A stretch of DNA of 64,000 bases from Rotaria sp. Silwood1 (taxonomy: Eukaryota > Rotifera > Eurotatoria > Philodinida > Philodinidae), in contig CAJNOP010000002.1 of NCBI GenBank assembly GCA_905250075.1, positions 5,755,565 to 5,819,564 on the forward strand, in the 5' to 3' direction. The notes beneath the pieces were generated by a model that was not told the DNA's origin, did no database searches, and was given only the letters and a program-made list of their open reading frames with translations. The position numbers were made by a program, and so were the translations under genes. Below, in pieces: positions 13,001 through 23,751 of the stretch. Position 1 is the first letter of the stretch, and each line of letters starts with the position of its first letter.

Positions 13001-13285
13001 GCAGTGTTCAGACTTCCGAAAAAGGAAATTTCGGAAGTTTCGAAGATTTCAAGTAATTGTGTTCGGAATTGCACGTTACTTCCTAAAATGATGTAATTTC
13101 CGAAATTTCTGAAATTTCCGCAATGACGTACTTACAGAAATTTCTGAAATTACAGAAATTTCTAAAATTGCTGAAATTTCCAATATGTTTAAAAACTTTT
13201 GATTTGCACTGCTATATAGTAATCGAGCTGATGGAAATTTCAGAAATATAGGTAATTTCCTTTTTTGGAAATCTGAACATACCTC
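13001..13285. mobile_element. MITE-like element with terminal inverted repeats and 10-bp target-site duplication
   Basis: The flanks are the identical 10-mer GATGTTTGCA (12991-13000 and 13286-13295), as left by a transposon insertion. Inside are terminal inverted repeats of about 27 bp. The left begins TGTTCAGACTTCCGAAAAAG; the right, read on the other strand, begins TGTTCAGATTTCCAAAAAAG. The interior is dense in the palindrome GAAATTTC and its variants. There is no coding capacity, so it would be non-autonomous. A 9-11 bp duplication is typical of the Mutator/MULE superfamily (family knowledge), but the superfamily call is inference. It ends 187 bp before the start codon of the FAD monooxygenase. 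Confidence 0.8.
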
Positions 13286-13472
13286 GATGTTTGCACAATT
13301 TTTTTCAATTTTTTAATTTAAGAACGGTTGGCGACAACTAATTATTTGTCCATATTGCATCGAACTTTGATGACCGTTGGTTATATATAATAGGAGCTTT
13401 ACTTTACGATTTCTGGTTTCAATTCTACACTTCTAAGAACTTTGTCACTATTGAATCAGAATTATAACAAAT

Positions 13473-14642
13473 ATGCAAACACTAGATACTTTTATTATTG
13501 TTGGTGGTGGCATCGGCGGTCTTGCCACAGCGCTATCACTTCAAAGGCACGGTTTCTCTTGTCAAATTTACGAGCGTGATCTCGACTTCAACTCTCGTCG
13601 CCAAGGCTATAGTCTAACAATTCAAAAAAATGGATTCGAAGCGCTAGAAAAGCTTGGCATAGGTGAACAAGTACGAAAAATGGGAGGCAATTGTGTCATA
13701 TGCGGAACGTCTATATACAACAATTTGGGTGAGCTTCTCATCTCGAAAACAAAACAATTCAACAACAAGCACCACTACAACAACTTCGCAGTTCCGCGAC
13801 AATCTCTTCGTGAATGTTTAATCAACGAATTAAAAACAGACACTATTCGATGGAACAAAGAAATTATCCGATACGAGGCTATACCAGACGATCCCAATCA
13901 CGTTCGAATCCTTTTCTCGGATAATACGTCGATAGTGGGTCGTGGACTTATTGGATGTGACGGAGTTCGTAGTTACATCCGTAAACAACTAATAGGAGAT
14001 GAACTAAACTATCTTGGGGTGTGGGCTATCAACGGAATTTCACCACACCACGACGATCGATTCTTTCTTAATCAGACTATACAGATAATTGACGGAAAAT
14101 CACGTCTGTTCATAAAGCCATTCTCGAATGATAAATGTATGTGGCAACTAACTTTTAAAGTATCAAGAGACGATGAAGTATATAATCAACTCTGCCAAAA
14201 CGATCTGGAGGGATTACTGAACAAAGTTAAACATAATACGAAGGATTGGTATAGACCTATAACAAAATTAATCGATGATACATCTGTTTGTGACATTCGT
14301 GCTGGTCCTATATTCGATAGAGATCCGTTGAAGGCAATAGAGAAGAATATGGCATGTGTGACAATGTTAGGTGATGCCGTACATCCAATGAGTCCTTTCA
14401 AGGGTCAAGGTGCTAATCAAGCACTTATCGACGCAGTCAGCTTGGTGAAATCTCTGCTGGAACATAGAGGAACAGATATGGGAGTCGAAAAAGCTTTTAT
14501 TGAATTCGAAACCGAAATGTTGAATCGTTCCAGGAGATACATTTTGCAATCAAGATTTGCTGTAGAATTTCTTCACACAGAGAGTGCATTATTTAGTGAG
14601 AATATGTCGCTATTTGTGAATGGCAAGCTCGTCTTAGAATAA
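13473..14642 (+). CDS. FAD-dependent monooxygenase (class A flavoprotein hydroxylase family), probable horizontal acquisition
   Basis: An intronless gene of 389 residues starting at ATG 13473. Class A flavoprotein monooxygenases use NAD(P)H and O2 to hydroxylate aromatic or polyketide-like substrates (family knowledge). The signatures are in order. The FAD-binding GxGxxG fold (FIIVGGGIGGLATALSLQ) is at residues 7-24, with the acidic end of strand 2 in YERDLD. The DG motif GLIGCDGVRSYIRKQL is at about 158-173. The GD motif LGDAVHPMSPFKGQGANQAL is at about 299-318. Length is normal for the PHBH-like family. There is no signal peptide or membrane segment; the substrate is unknown. Compared with its spliced, AT-rich neighbours it has no introns and visibly more G+C and more CGA/CGT/TCG codons, which suggests bacterial or fungal origin. 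A MITE lies just upstream and an inverted repeat just downstream. No in-frame stop or frameshift is seen. Confidence 0.92.
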   Translation: MQTLDTFIIVGGGIGGLATALSLQRHGFSCQIYERDLDFNSRRQGYSLTIQKNGFEALEKLGIGEQVRKMGGNCVICGTSIYNNLGELLISKTKQFNNKHHYNNFAVPRQSLRECLINELKTDTIRWNKEIIRYEAIPDDPNHVRILFSDNTSIVGRGLIGCDGVRSYIRKQLIGDELNYLGVWAINGISPHHDDRFFLNQTIQIIDGKSRLFIKPFSNDKCMWQLTFKVSRDDEVYNQLCQNDLEGLLNKVKHNTKDWYRPITKLIDDTSVCDIRAGPIFDRDPLKAIEKNMACVTMLGDAVHPMSPFKGQGANQALIDAVSLVKSLLEHRGTDMGVEKAFIEFETEMLNRSRRYILQSRFAVEFLHTESALFSENMSLFVNGKLVLE

Positions 14643-14774
14643 ATTTTTTCAACTGTAAAAGATACGATTTCGTAAATCAGACTTTTCATGGAGAGTGTGT
14701 TTGTTAAATGAAATCACTTCATAACACCGTTTGTTTTCTATATAGAGATTCGACAGATAAACTTTAAATCTGAG

Positions 14775-15355
14775 ACAACTTAAATTGATGTCTACAATTT
14801 ATCGAATAAAAGAACAAAAGCATACTGAAGTTTTCGACTTATTTGGTTTCTGCTTTAACCCCAAGAGGAGATTGATTAATAGACATGCTTTAATCCATAA
14901 TGGTATACGTATGTATAGAAGGTTTCCAAATTTTTTTTATCATCTAGTTCATTTCAATGATGTTCTGTAGGAAATATATGACTATAATGTCTCGATCAAA
15001 CAACCATGACGGTGTTATTATATCGTGTTTTCTATTGGTGAAACAGCCGACTATAAGAAATGCACACAATGATCATTGAAATTGTATGATAACCGAAACA
15101 TTCTGGTGTATCTGAAACGAGTCGTTGAGGTAGCTTGAGACATTCTAGAAAGCTGCACTCATGTATTTACTACAACAAGCGATCACTGTTGTGGAAACAA
15201 ACAAGGAGTTCAGATTACTGTGTATCAATATACCATTTGCCTATGTCATTTCTGAGCTTCCTGACTGAATTCAACTCTACATCACTGAACTTCAAATCTA
15301 AGCCGAAGAAGCTGATTCGCACTCAATACACAAGGACTTGTTTACTATATTCTTA
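14775..15355 (+). repeat. Left arm of a large diverged inverted repeat (decayed coding-like sequence)
   Basis: This arm is the reverse complement of about 17755-18345. Shared runs include CTTATTTGGTTTCTG and CTCATGT. Both arms also share a conserved reading frame: this arm encodes RKLHSCIYYNKRSLLWK and later PMSFLSFLTE; the other encodes RKIYSCVHYSKRSLLWK and PMTFFRLLTE. Stops interrupt the frame (e.g. around 14970), so it is not a functional gene. The encoded family is not recognised. Confidence 0.75.
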
Positions 15356-17754
15356 GCTGAGCTAATAAGGGCATCAATTTCAGCTGCATGTGGTATACTC
15401 GCTCATCTCTCGGGCCATACCTTGATCAAAGCGATAGATAATGCTTTAATCTACAGCTTACGTTAGTGTAGTTTTATGCTCGGTGACGCATATTCTAAGT
15501 TTGAAGATTGTATTTCCTGAAAAGCCAATTCACTTCCTTTTCAATTTTCCCATCGTTTCTACACTTTGCTCGACCAAATCATAGTATGTTGATAATGTAC
15601 GATCACGCACATTAACTTATCATATTGCATCGTGCTATATTTACGTATATTGTGACCTTTTGTACATCTTATCTCTGTTATAGTCCGAAGCCAGAATTCC
15701 ATTCTGTACAGATACATATACTGTATCTATACTAGAGAAAAAGGTATATTTTCTTTTTTTTATGATTCGTTATTGAACCAGACCGGTGCCTAAAATCGAT
15801 GAATCCAAATAAAATATGACAAGCTCTACAAAATGCACTAATTTTTATTTACTTTTCAACAAATTATCATTCAGAAAGAAGCTCAAAAACTTTATACATA
15901 TGAATGTAGCTGTGAGTATGACTTTGGGTGTGGGTGTCAATGTAAATTTGTCAACGAATAAAACACTGACCCACACCAACACCCTCAGACTACGAATCGT
16001 GACAGAAGATATCCAAAAAAGATAGTCTTCGAGCGAGGATTCATAATTTCTTTGTAATTACTTTTTGATTAATTTGACCAGAATAAATATTGAATTAGCG
16101 CATTTTGTATAGCTCGTCTATTCTACATGTGTTTCTCAAAACCCAGATTGAGTCCAATCGACGATCAAAGATAAATAATAATTTTACATTAGACAACGTA
16201 GTTCATGCAGGATCTAACAAGACTTTTGGCATCATTTATAGGCGTGAGTGAAATCACTCGTCAAACCCTATTCGTCTCTATTTATTCATGATCCACAATC
16301 TATGTGTTGGAGGTGGTATTCAGTCACGTTGCAAAAGCGTAATATCCTGCAATCAATTTAGTTCTACGAAGTTTATCACTGCGATATATGAGCTAGAGCT
16401 CAAGGTTGCTCATTTTACCCAAAAGCTGGTTGATGATCTACGTACTCCTCTCTAAGAGACTATTCAATCTTTTTGCCATGACTTTCGTGCTACATTGAAG
16501 TCGAGTGAAGAGTCTGCAAGATGAGCGATATTAAAAGAAATCTGTTTGAGTCAATGTTCGAAAAAGTTACCCTTGACTTCTGGTGATCCTGTAATCGATA
16601 ATGAGTTGATCTGTTGACCATCTTGTGAATAACTTTAATAACAAATGAACCATTTTTTAATGTAGCTATGTCGTCTAGAACAAACTTACAGTAACTTTTC
16701 AAGGTCACTAAACAACAATCATACTCCATGCTAACGATGGTAGCTAGTTTCTAGAAGTTTTCGAGAAAAATCATAGAATTTGCTCGACTTTCGTTTATCA
16801 TTAATAGCGAAACTTGTCGAAAAAAAGTTGTTCATGCAGTCGACTTCGTGTTCATGTGTTTATCACCAGCATTATATCCAAAACATTTCGATGACAGACA
16901 TTTATCAGGTACTGAAGCACAAAACCATAACACGAATTTAAAATTTAAATTAATTTGGAAACAATGTTACCATAATATGTTGCGTACCCACATCCACATA
17001 GGCAAACGTAGCATAAATTCTAACAATCAAGCGATTTATTTATTTGTGCCAAATATATCGTTACCTTTTCAAGTTAATATCGTTAGTACTTTAATGATGA
17101 CTCAATGCTAGATGCTATTGATCCGTCTTAAGCAAACATGAATGACGCAAATCTCGTTCGGAATACTTTTCCTAAATATGACTCACTCAACAAATGGTGT
17201 AAAAACAAAAATTGCTATTTTAGTGCATTGCCGCTTTCCTGATCTGACTGATATGTTCCACGAACTGGAATATGAGCTGAAACTATTAGTCTCTTTTGAT
17301 CGAAACAGTTTAAAACATTCTCACTTTATCTGCCAATGATTTTGATTGGACTTTTGCTATAGCTTTGCAGCATATCGACTCATTCATGTTGCACGAGTAT
17401 TAAAGACATGAATGTCAAATTTCCGAAAATGATTTTTAATATCTTACGTCTAATATTTTTCGGAATCTAACACATTAAGCGAACGCGAGCATATGTAGAA
17501 GAGCATTTCGATACTGATGGAGATTCTATTTTTGAAATAAATTCTAACAGAATTCATATGTATAACTCATCTAAACCTTTCACAACAGTTTTTCAGCTAC
17601 CACTGAAACATTTTCTCGTATGAAATAGATTCATTAAGACTAATGTGAAATATATCTGCCAGGTTTGACATAAAATTTTCCCCCTGTGTAGAACTTATTA
17701 AAATATGAACAAATGATCAGGTCTTACGGTTTTGGTACCTGTTTAGTTATCGAT
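15356..17754. other. Spacer between the inverted-repeat arms, with gene-like remnants
   Basis: About 2.4 kb. Two consecutive plus-strand frames, 16848-17111 and 17142-17339, look coding-like (the second has KIAILVHCRFPDLTDMFHEL) but are separated by stops and belong to no family I recognise. A minus-strand frame at 16490-16729 is similar in quality. The reading is that this is a degraded gene or element body. Confidence 0.4.
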
Positions 17755-18345
17755 GATTTGATGTAAAAATGCAGTCTGTAAAAATTTGTATGCTGAAAGC
17801 AAATCAGATTACTTGACATAGATTTGGAGCAGAGACATGTAGAGATGGATTCAGTCAGCAATCTGAAAAATGTCATAGGTTGATGTACATTGATGCACTG
17901 TAATTTTAACTTTTTACATTTTTTCCATAACAACGACCGCTTACTATAATGGACACATGAGTATATCTTTCTACAAAAATCTCGAGTTGGTTCGCGATGG
18001 CTCTTTGTAAATAAACTAGAATATTTCGACTGCCATATAATTTCGATGACTATATCTTTATTTGTTGTGGTCAACTGTTTCATCAATGCAAAGCATTATA
18101 TATTAACGCTGTCTTGACAGTTTGACAAAGGCATAGACGTCAGATCTTTCATACAGAATATCATTGAAATGAGCCAAATGATAAAAAACAATTCGAAACT
18201 TTTTATACTTCTACCATTACGGATTAAAACATTTCCAATGATCTATCTTTTCTTGAGGTTGAATCAGAAACCAAATAAGCAGAAATCTACATTTAACCAT
18301 GAGTTCCTCATTTGATATATACTAGGCAGCCATTTAAGATGAGCC
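17755..18345 (-). repeat. Right arm of the large inverted repeat
   Basis: Reverse-complement partner of 14775-15355. The minus-strand frame 17724-18086 (120 residues) is the longer surviving piece of the shared coding-like sequence and includes CRKIYSCVHYSKRSLLWKK. The frame is closed by stops upstream. It is treated as a repeat or pseudogene fragment. Confidence 0.75.
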
Positions 18346-18933
18346 AAGTTTTAAGATTTATTTAGGGAAATCATTTGTCGAAAGGATGAATCAAAACAAA
18401 GAATTAAAAGCTATCATGAAAAACACCAAGTTATTCGCAGTTGACATGCAAAACAATGGCTTCTACTTTAAAAAGTGAACATTCACAAGCTCATATTTGG
18501 TTTTGGGACCGGTAACAATCAATAATAATCAAACAAGAGAATATTTTCACGAATTTTAGACGTAAGCTGCAGAAAACATATCGTTTGTTAGCAACCAAAA
18601 CTGCTATATGAATGTTTATCGATTTCTACAAAAAAAGACACATAGAATTCGATTTCGTTTATAGCAACTCCTGTAGATGACGCAACTTGTTTATTTATTT
18701 AACTATTTTCTTTTAAATACTGGATAAAAATGTAAATTTATATTGAATATATTTTCATATGATAATATTTAATAAAAAATAAATTTCGATTTTATAATCG
18801 ACGTGTACCACGTATGGATAGAGTACTCTGTATTCCAATAAAATGTCTCATTTTTCCTACTGCTTCGGTTCACTTAACTTACAAACCAATCTATAATAGG
18901 TATTTTATACAATTTTCGATAAGCCATCAAAAC
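18346..18933. other. Region upstream of LRRC59
   Basis: AT-rich, about 590 bp, presumably with the LRRC59 promoter. An in-frame upstream ATG exists at 18814, but the 40 residues it would add do not resemble LRRC59, so the start at 18934 is preferred. No clear promoter motif was identified. Confidence 0.5.
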
Positions 18934-20010
18934 ATGTCTTCGAAATCAAATTTAAAACTAAAAGATTATTTGTCCGAAGATGGCAAACTTGATTTATCAA
19001 TTCTCAATTTAAAAGCAGTTCCTAATATCAATGATATTGTTCGTTTGATTTTCGTTTGATTTTTCTCATCATTAATATTTTTTGTTATATTTTCAGTTGG
19101 CTTTACGTAAAGTTAAATCAATCGATTTATCAAATAATCAAATTGAATCATTACCCGGATGTATTCCTTTGTTTTTGTTTATATAAAATATATATTAACT
19201 TTTTTTGAACAATTTTTAGGATGACTTTATTAAACTTGAAGGTATTCATACACTTGATTTATCAAAAAATCATCTTACAAAGTTACCTGAAAATTTTGGT
19301 CAGTTAAAATCATTAAAACAGCTTGATTTATTTGATAATCATATTACAAATTTACCAATTTCTTTTTGTGAACTAACGAAATTAGAAGTAAAATTGTTAT
19401 TTTTATATATAATAATTCATTTTATTGTTTGTATTTTACATAGTATTTGGATTTAAAAAATAATCCTCTTGATGATGATCTACAAACCCAAGCTGGTAAA
19501 TGTTTAAATAAAAAAGAATGTCGATTATGTGCTACAAAAGTTCTGCAGTATATTGAAACACGTAAAGCAGAATATGAAAAAGAACAAGCTATTAAATTAA
19601 AAAAGAAACAAGCAAATGAAAAAGCGAAAGCTAAAAAACGTGAAAAACAAGCAGAAAAAGAACGAGAAGAAAAACGTTTGAAACGTATTGAGAATGCTCA
19701 AAAACGAGTGGTAGAAATGGAAAACCAACAAAACGAAATCAATGAAAATGAAGGTGAAGACAACGACAATAAAGATAATGCTGAAACAAAAAATGATAAT
19801 GAAGATCAAGCAGAAGGACTTTGTATATATATATATATAATTTAAGAAAAAAGTTCGTTTCTAAAATTATTTCGATTTGTTTTAGTATCGCAAGTAATTG
19901 ATGGTGCTCTCAGTGGTCTTTTACTTAGTCTTATGATACTTCTTGCTTGGGAATTGTATCAAAATCGCCAACAATCAATTAATTGGCTTGACTTTTACAA
20001 ATATATTTAA
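18934..20010 (+). CDS. LRRC59: LRRC59-like leucine-rich repeat ER membrane protein
   Basis: LRRC59 is a tail-anchored ER/nuclear-envelope protein linked to ribosome binding and nuclear import (family knowledge). Predicted exons: 18934-19038, 19097-about 19156, 19220-19387, 19444-19822, 19886-20010; about 278 residues. Visible in order: MSSKSNLKLKDYLSEDGKLD; leucine-rich repeats (VKSIDLSNNQIESLP, IHTLDLSKNHLTKLPENFG, LKQLDLFDNHITNLP, YLDLKNNPLD); the family's cysteine-containing cap CLNKKECRLCATKVLQYIE; a long Lys/Glu coiled coil; an acidic Asn-rich tract; and a hydrophobic C-terminal segment ALSGLLLSLMILLAWELY that acts as the membrane anchor, with a short tail. The second intron has no canonical donor in the frame needed, so that junction is uncertain. 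The gene ends 93 bp before HIBADH starts. Confidence 0.9.
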
Positions 20011-20103
20011 TACATAGACATCTTAATTGTTAGTTTTTTTTCTCGTATTTTGTGTGTTATGTTGATGAATGAACTAGCGGGTCTTATGGGATATGGTTAA
20101 TAA

Positions 20104-21485
20104 ATGTCTTTTTTAAAATTCTTTTTATTGTCTTTTTCGAGATTCTTACCTCCTAGTCACCATGGTACATTTATCATTCGCTCGATATGTATGTTACAAT
20201 ATTTATATGTGAAAAAAAAGCAAACAAAATATAATTGTCATATTTTGTTTAGGCATCTGTTGGTTTTCTTGGTATTGGCAATATGGGCAAACATATGGCG
20301 ACAAATTTAATTGCAGCTAATCATCTTGTAACAGTTTTTGACACCAGTCCACAAGCACTTGAGCATTTTAAAGAACAAAGTAAAGAATTCTTTTTGTTTT
20401 TTATGAAAAATAAGTCTATTTCATTGTTTTAGAACAAGCTAAAATTGTCTCTGAACCACAAAAGGCAGTGACAAATTCAGAATTTGTTGTTTTAATGTTA
20501 CCTAATGGTAAAATTGTACGTGATGTGTGTCAATCAAATATTTTTCCGTATGATAGATAGAACTAGTTTTCCTGATGTTTTGATTTTGTTTTTAATTAAT
20601 TGATTAGTTCGGCTAAAAAAGGTACATACATTATTGATTGTAGCACAATAGACGTACGAACATCTAAGGAAATGGCGGCACTAGCTCGAAGTAAACAATT
20701 AAATTTTGTTGATGCTCCTGTTTCAGGCGGTTAGTAATATATATATATATATATTGTTACAATGCTTTGATTACTCTGTAAATATTATATAGGCACCACG
20801 GGTGCTCAAAAAGGTACATTGACATTTATGGTAGGCGGTCAACCAGATGATTTTAAAGCTGTGGAACCTATTCTTGGTAAAATGGGCAAAAATATTGTTC
20901 ATGCTGGTGAAAATGGTAGTGGTTTAGCAGCTAAAATTTGCAACAATCTACTCTTGGCTATTAGGTAACAAGCGTAAAAAAATAATAAATTTCATATTGT
21001 TTTATTGTTTAAGTATGATTGGCACTGCAGAGGCGATGAATTTGGGTATCAAGTAAGCATTTATTTTTAATCTTTATCATTCTGAAAAATTTAATCTTGT
21101 CTTTTTTTTTTATAAGACTTGGTCTCAATAAAGATGTATTAGCCAAACTGATCAATTCTTCAAGTGGTCAATGTTGGTCAAGTCAAACATATAATCCGTG
21201 TCCTGGTGTTGTTGCTAACGTACCATCTAGTAATGATTACAATGGTGGTTTTGCTAGTGAACTCATGACTAAAGATCTGTCACTTGCCCTTGGTGAGTAA
21301 TTTTCTCTTTTTTTTTTCTTCTTATTATTAAATCTCATAATTTGTTTTTTTTAGATGCAGCAAAACAAGTTAAAGCTTCAACTCCATTAACGGAAAAAGC
21401 TACTGAACTATATAATCAACTTTGCTCAAATGGTTTGAATAAAAAAGATTTCAGTGTTATTTTCAAATATCTCAATGAACAATAA
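20104..21485 (+). CDS. HIBADH: 3-hydroxyisobutyrate dehydrogenase, mitochondrial
   Basis: HIBADH oxidises 3-hydroxyisobutyrate to methylmalonate semialdehyde with NAD+ in mitochondrial valine breakdown. Eight exons join in phase to 328 residues: 20104-20208, 20253-20379, 20433-20547, 20608-20729, 20793-20964, 21014-21052, 21117-21292, 21355-21485. The N-terminus [16 protein letters not shown] is a plausible presequence, hydrophobic with few acidic residues. The Rossmann motif [16 protein letters not shown] follows, then the substrate motif [14 protein letters not shown], then the catalytic-lysine stretch [15 protein letters not shown]. The C-terminal helical domain has [35 protein letters not shown] and the terminal [11 protein letters not shown]. 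All match the animal enzyme. The first intron (44 bp, GTGAAA donor) was chosen because it is the only one that keeps the Rossmann fold in frame with the ATG. Confidence 0.95.
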
Positions 21486-23751
21486 ACAACCCACGCATTC
21501 TTTTTTGTTGTCGTATGCTTAGTTTTCTTTCAAAATATAAATACACAAAAAAGAACAAAAAGAAAAAAAAAAAAAAGAGAAACGAAAAGAGATGAAGCAT
21601 GATGCAATAGATAGGATAGATACACGCGCACAAATGAAAGAAAAAAATGAACATAGAACCGATAGTGAAAGATAAACAAATAGAGAAACATTGCTTTATT
21701 GTTTTTTTTTCATGTTATTATTATTGTTGTTGTGATGTTTTTTTTTTCTTTCATTAAAAAAAAATCTACGAACAAATGCCATTAAAAAAAAAAGGAATGT
21801 TTTCAATCAAATAATCATATGCCTGTTCTTTTTGGTTAATTTTCTCTTTTTTCGTATACAAACAAGGAAAGGACGGACAAAATCAATAGAACAAAAAAAA
21901 AAAAGAACAAGGATATAAGGTGGATTTATCACCGGTAATAAACAGAAATAAAAAAAAAAAGGAAAGGAAGCAAGCAAGAATTGGAAGTGTATTTATATAA
22001 TGGATATATATATATCAGTAATATAAGTATGTTTTTTTTGTGCTTTCTACAAATCAAGTATTGAATGTAAAGAACAAAAAGAAAAAAGAATAAGAAAAAG
22101 AAAAACTGTTTTGTTTTGCTCGTATACGAAAAACGAAATAACAATAAATTTGGATGTGTTCTCTCTTGTCGATGTTTGTTCGTAGAAACAAACGGGAAAA
22201 AAAAACGTATATACAGTATACATGAAAGAATCTTACTGCTGTTTTTTCTTATAGCCTAAAACTTGTTCTTACTAATCTAATGAAAGAAAAAAAAAAGTAA
22301 AATATGAATACTTGTTATATACGTGCCTTAAATGGAAATGAACAACAACATCAACAATAATAACAACAGAATATTATCTCATGCATAGAAGATGCGCAAA
22401 AAGAAAAAGTTAAAATAAATAGATAGACAAAACGGGAAGCAACCTATAAATAAGTACTAGTAGCAGAAATTTACAGCGTGCAAGTATATGAAACACAAGG
22501 GAAAATAATGGAAAGAAATAATGACGACAACGATATTGAATGAAACAAGCACCTGTGTATATGTGAAAAAAAAAAGAGAAACGAAGAAAGCAACTCGAAT
22601 AGAGAAAAGAAAAAAACAAAAAGAAAAAAAAACTGAAACTGGCGTATTCTGATGCAGAATACAACGACAATAATATCGTACGAAGAATGTTTTTCTTGTA
22701 AACTATGGTGGATAATTATTATTATTATTATTATGTGTCGTATTCATTGATTTTGACTAAAAGAAATGAAGAAAAGATTTATTTTTTAATTAATTGAAGA
22801 AAAAAAGAAAACAAATAAAATCTAATAGAGCAGCAATAGCAATTTATATGTTTACATTTGTTTTAAGTATCTATTGCTGCTGAAGATGACTATAAGAAAA
22901 ATAAGACTCTTATGAATATTTAATGAAATCATAATCTTACATAAAATAATTTCTACGTAGAAATGACCTCTAACTAATTATAATTAAATAATTTTCGAGT
23001 GAAAAATTCGATATTTTAAATTGTATAAGTTTAGTCTAACAATAATGATATAACGATAGTATATCTAGTAATATTATGAGGATATTCAGAAAAAGGAAAT
23101 CTTTCGAAAAACTCCAATAATGTTAACCATAGTGAAATTTAATTTTTTCAAGACAAAAAAATGCATCAAGAGAGAGAATTAACTAATTATTTTATTCATT
23201 AATAAATACCCTTTAGATACCTAGAAAACACATGTTTCCTGTAAAAAAAAAAACTTTTACTTTTAGAAAAGATTCAACCTCCTTAGAGTGAATATTTTCG
23301 AAAAATCCGAAATTTGTTCATTATATAGATGTTACATTATATTTTCTTATCAGGTTATCCATCAAAATATGTACTGAAGATATATGAAACCAAGTCTTCT
23401 CATTTTGATATTGACCTTGAGAAAGGTGATCTAATGATTGGATTATTCTTGTTAGTGCCTGTCTTATTTTACAGAGTGAATAAAATTTGGTTATGCGTTT
23501 AACATATCTCTTGGTATATACTGAATAAATCATTAGAGTAATTATATAAGAGTCCATAAAACATGATCGATAAACTAAATAATCACATTTTTCATGTTTA
23601 TATTACTATTATTACAAAGACATATCATCGAGCAATAAAATATGTTTGAAATATCGAATTCTCTTATTGAAATTGTATAAGTATATGTAGCGAGGGTCAT
23701 TTCAATATAGAATTTAATATTTATGAAAATTTTTGAAAAAAAAAAATTTAC
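21486..23751. other. Intergenic A/T-rich region between HIBADH and the unidentified gene
   Basis: About 2.3 kb with many poly-A runs and a short (ATT)n tract near 22710. It should contain the HIBADH 3' UTR and, on the minus strand, the missing last exon(s) of the unidentified gene. No coding segment could be placed with confidence. Confidence 0.5.

Noticed and set aside
18814-18933. Upstream in-frame ATG as the LRRC59 start
   Set aside because: The added 40 residues lack similarity to the family and the downstream ATG gives the expected N-terminus; kept only as an alternative.
19597-19809. Phe-rich minus-strand ORF
   Set aside because: It is antisense to the Lys/Glu coiled-coil exon of LRRC59; AAA/GAA codons read as TTT/TTC.
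21472-22670. Several Phe/Leu/Tyr-rich minus-strand ORFs with apparent membrane segments
   Set aside because: They arise from poly-A and GA-rich plus-strand DNA downstream of HIBADH; no conserved motif or splice context.
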